Shown here in pieces: positions 63,412 through 64,000 of a DNA stretch of 64,000 bases. The DNA is from Enoplolaimus lenunculus. Its lineage: Eukaryota; Nematoda; Enoplea; Enoplida; Thoracostomopsidae. The notes beneath the pieces are model-generated. The model made no database searches. It was not told where the DNA came from and saw only the letters and a list, made by a program, of their open reading frames with translations. Where the stretch lies: assembly GCA_030248215.1 (NCBI GenBank), contig JASANG010004103.1, forward strand, positions 62,001 through 126,000, given 5' to 3'. Each line of letters starts with the position of its first letter. Within the stretch, counting starts at the first letter, position 1. The position numbers and the translations under genes were made by a program.

Positions 63412-63602
63412 GAAAGCGTAAGCCCAAAATTCGATGAATCTATTAACTATCAACCCAAACGAAACGGTAAGGAATGGACCCATTCATATAATTTTTTGAA
63501 TTTTTAACCTCTGATTGCTTTTCTTAATCGTTATAAGCACAATTTGAATTTTTGAAAAATTCAATAACAACCTTACAATTACTTAAACAACTGCCAAGGC
63601 AC

Positions 63603-63773
63603 CAGGGCCGAGTCAGACCCCTTATATTCTCCTTTGGGCTTCCACCTCAGACGGCCCCCGCCATAACAAAATTTTAAACGAAAAAATTTGAAAAATATTT
63701 TGATCTTCGCAAGGGGTCCTAACGGCGGAATTTTTTTTTGGGGGGGGGGGCAAATTAGCCTGCTCCGGCACTG
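63603..63773 (+). mobile_element. hAT-like MITE, CAGGGCCGAG...CTCCGGCACTG, 6/8 TSD
   Basis: This 171 bp copy begins CAGGGCCGAGTCAG and ends TAGCCTGCTCCGGCACTG. The flanks CAAGGCAC and CAAGGTAG match at 6 of 8. It contains long A/T and G runs. Frames on both strands are shadows. Confidence 0.7.
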
Positions 63774-64000
63774 CAAGGTAGGTAATTTCTTTCACAATAT
63801 CTGCAATTATTACAGCTTAGCCGCTGTGTATGGCCTCATCAAACTAGGCAAACCAACTACCCGTTGTGATGCGTAAACAGATCAAAACTGAAATTGCCAG
63901 AAATATTAACGCATGACTAATTTGCTTAATTAGCATGTCTTTCTAAATATAGCTTAAATCTATAGCTGCAACGTGCAGGTCAACTAAATGAACAAAACAT
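63774..64000. other. no feature recognised to window end
   Basis: Short AT-rich tail of the window without recognisable coding or repeat content. Confidence 0.5.

Overview
This 64 kb window is AT-rich eukaryotic DNA with almost no recognisable protein-coding content. It reads as intergenic or long-intron sequence of an invertebrate animal genome packed with short non-autonomous DNA transposons (MITEs). The evidence is the absence of long open frames apart from tandem repeats, one degenerate CR1/Jockey-type LINE tail, and dozens of 90-400 bp inverted-repeat elements, several with intact target-site duplications (TSDs). A tunicate or another MITE-rich marine invertebrate would fit, but the species cannot be fixed from the sequence alone.

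Mobile DNA dominates. Family 1 is a roughly 160 bp hAT-type MITE with termini CAGGCCCGTAGCC / GGCTACGGGCCTG. It has more than 20 copies or fragments, five of them with perfect 8-bp TSDs. Family 2 (termini GGCCCATGTATAGAACAGGGC) also makes 8-bp TSDs and carries TTAGGC-rich internal arrays. Family 3 is a GC-rich palindromic MITE (GGGTTGCGCTATACTTGTC) with TTA flanks, like PIF/Harbinger. Family 4 begins TATTCTCAAATG. Family 5 is the most unusual: a roughly 260 bp element with TTAA targets and CCC-starting termini (piggyBac-like) that contains a tRNA-like segment with Pol III A and B boxes. There are four near-complete copies and one end fragment. Further hAT-like families begin CAGTGGCGGATCC and CAGTGCCGG. 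One palindromic element is nested inside a family 1 copy.

Layout: 0-9 kb holds family 1, 2 and 4 elements and AT microsatellites. 9.4-9.7 kb is a family 2 copy with an expanded array. 12.1 kb is the first tRNA-like element. 13.7-15.1 kb has two related inverted-repeat elements. 16.6-17.3 kb is a 45-bp minisatellite, 15 exact-length units, open in several frames. 21.7 kb has a possible coding exon on the minus strand with a strong splice donor. 24.6-25.0 kb is a 31-bp AT-rich satellite. 30.65-31.45 kb is the LINE tail. 32.0-32.3 kb is a compound C-rich/AAC microsatellite. 35.4-37.8 kb is a MITE cluster. 42.6-43.0 kb is the nested insertion. 45.2-45.9 kb is an element with 58-bp repeats. 52.0-52.8 kb has a tRNA-like element followed by a 39-bp minisatellite. 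55.7-63.8 kb is a dense mix of all families, including two further tRNA-like elements and an end fragment.

No operons, conventional tRNA or rRNA genes, CRISPR arrays, LTR elements or viral genes were seen. The only protein-level calls are the LINE fragment, the candidate exon at 21.7 kb and the doubtful minisatellite frame.
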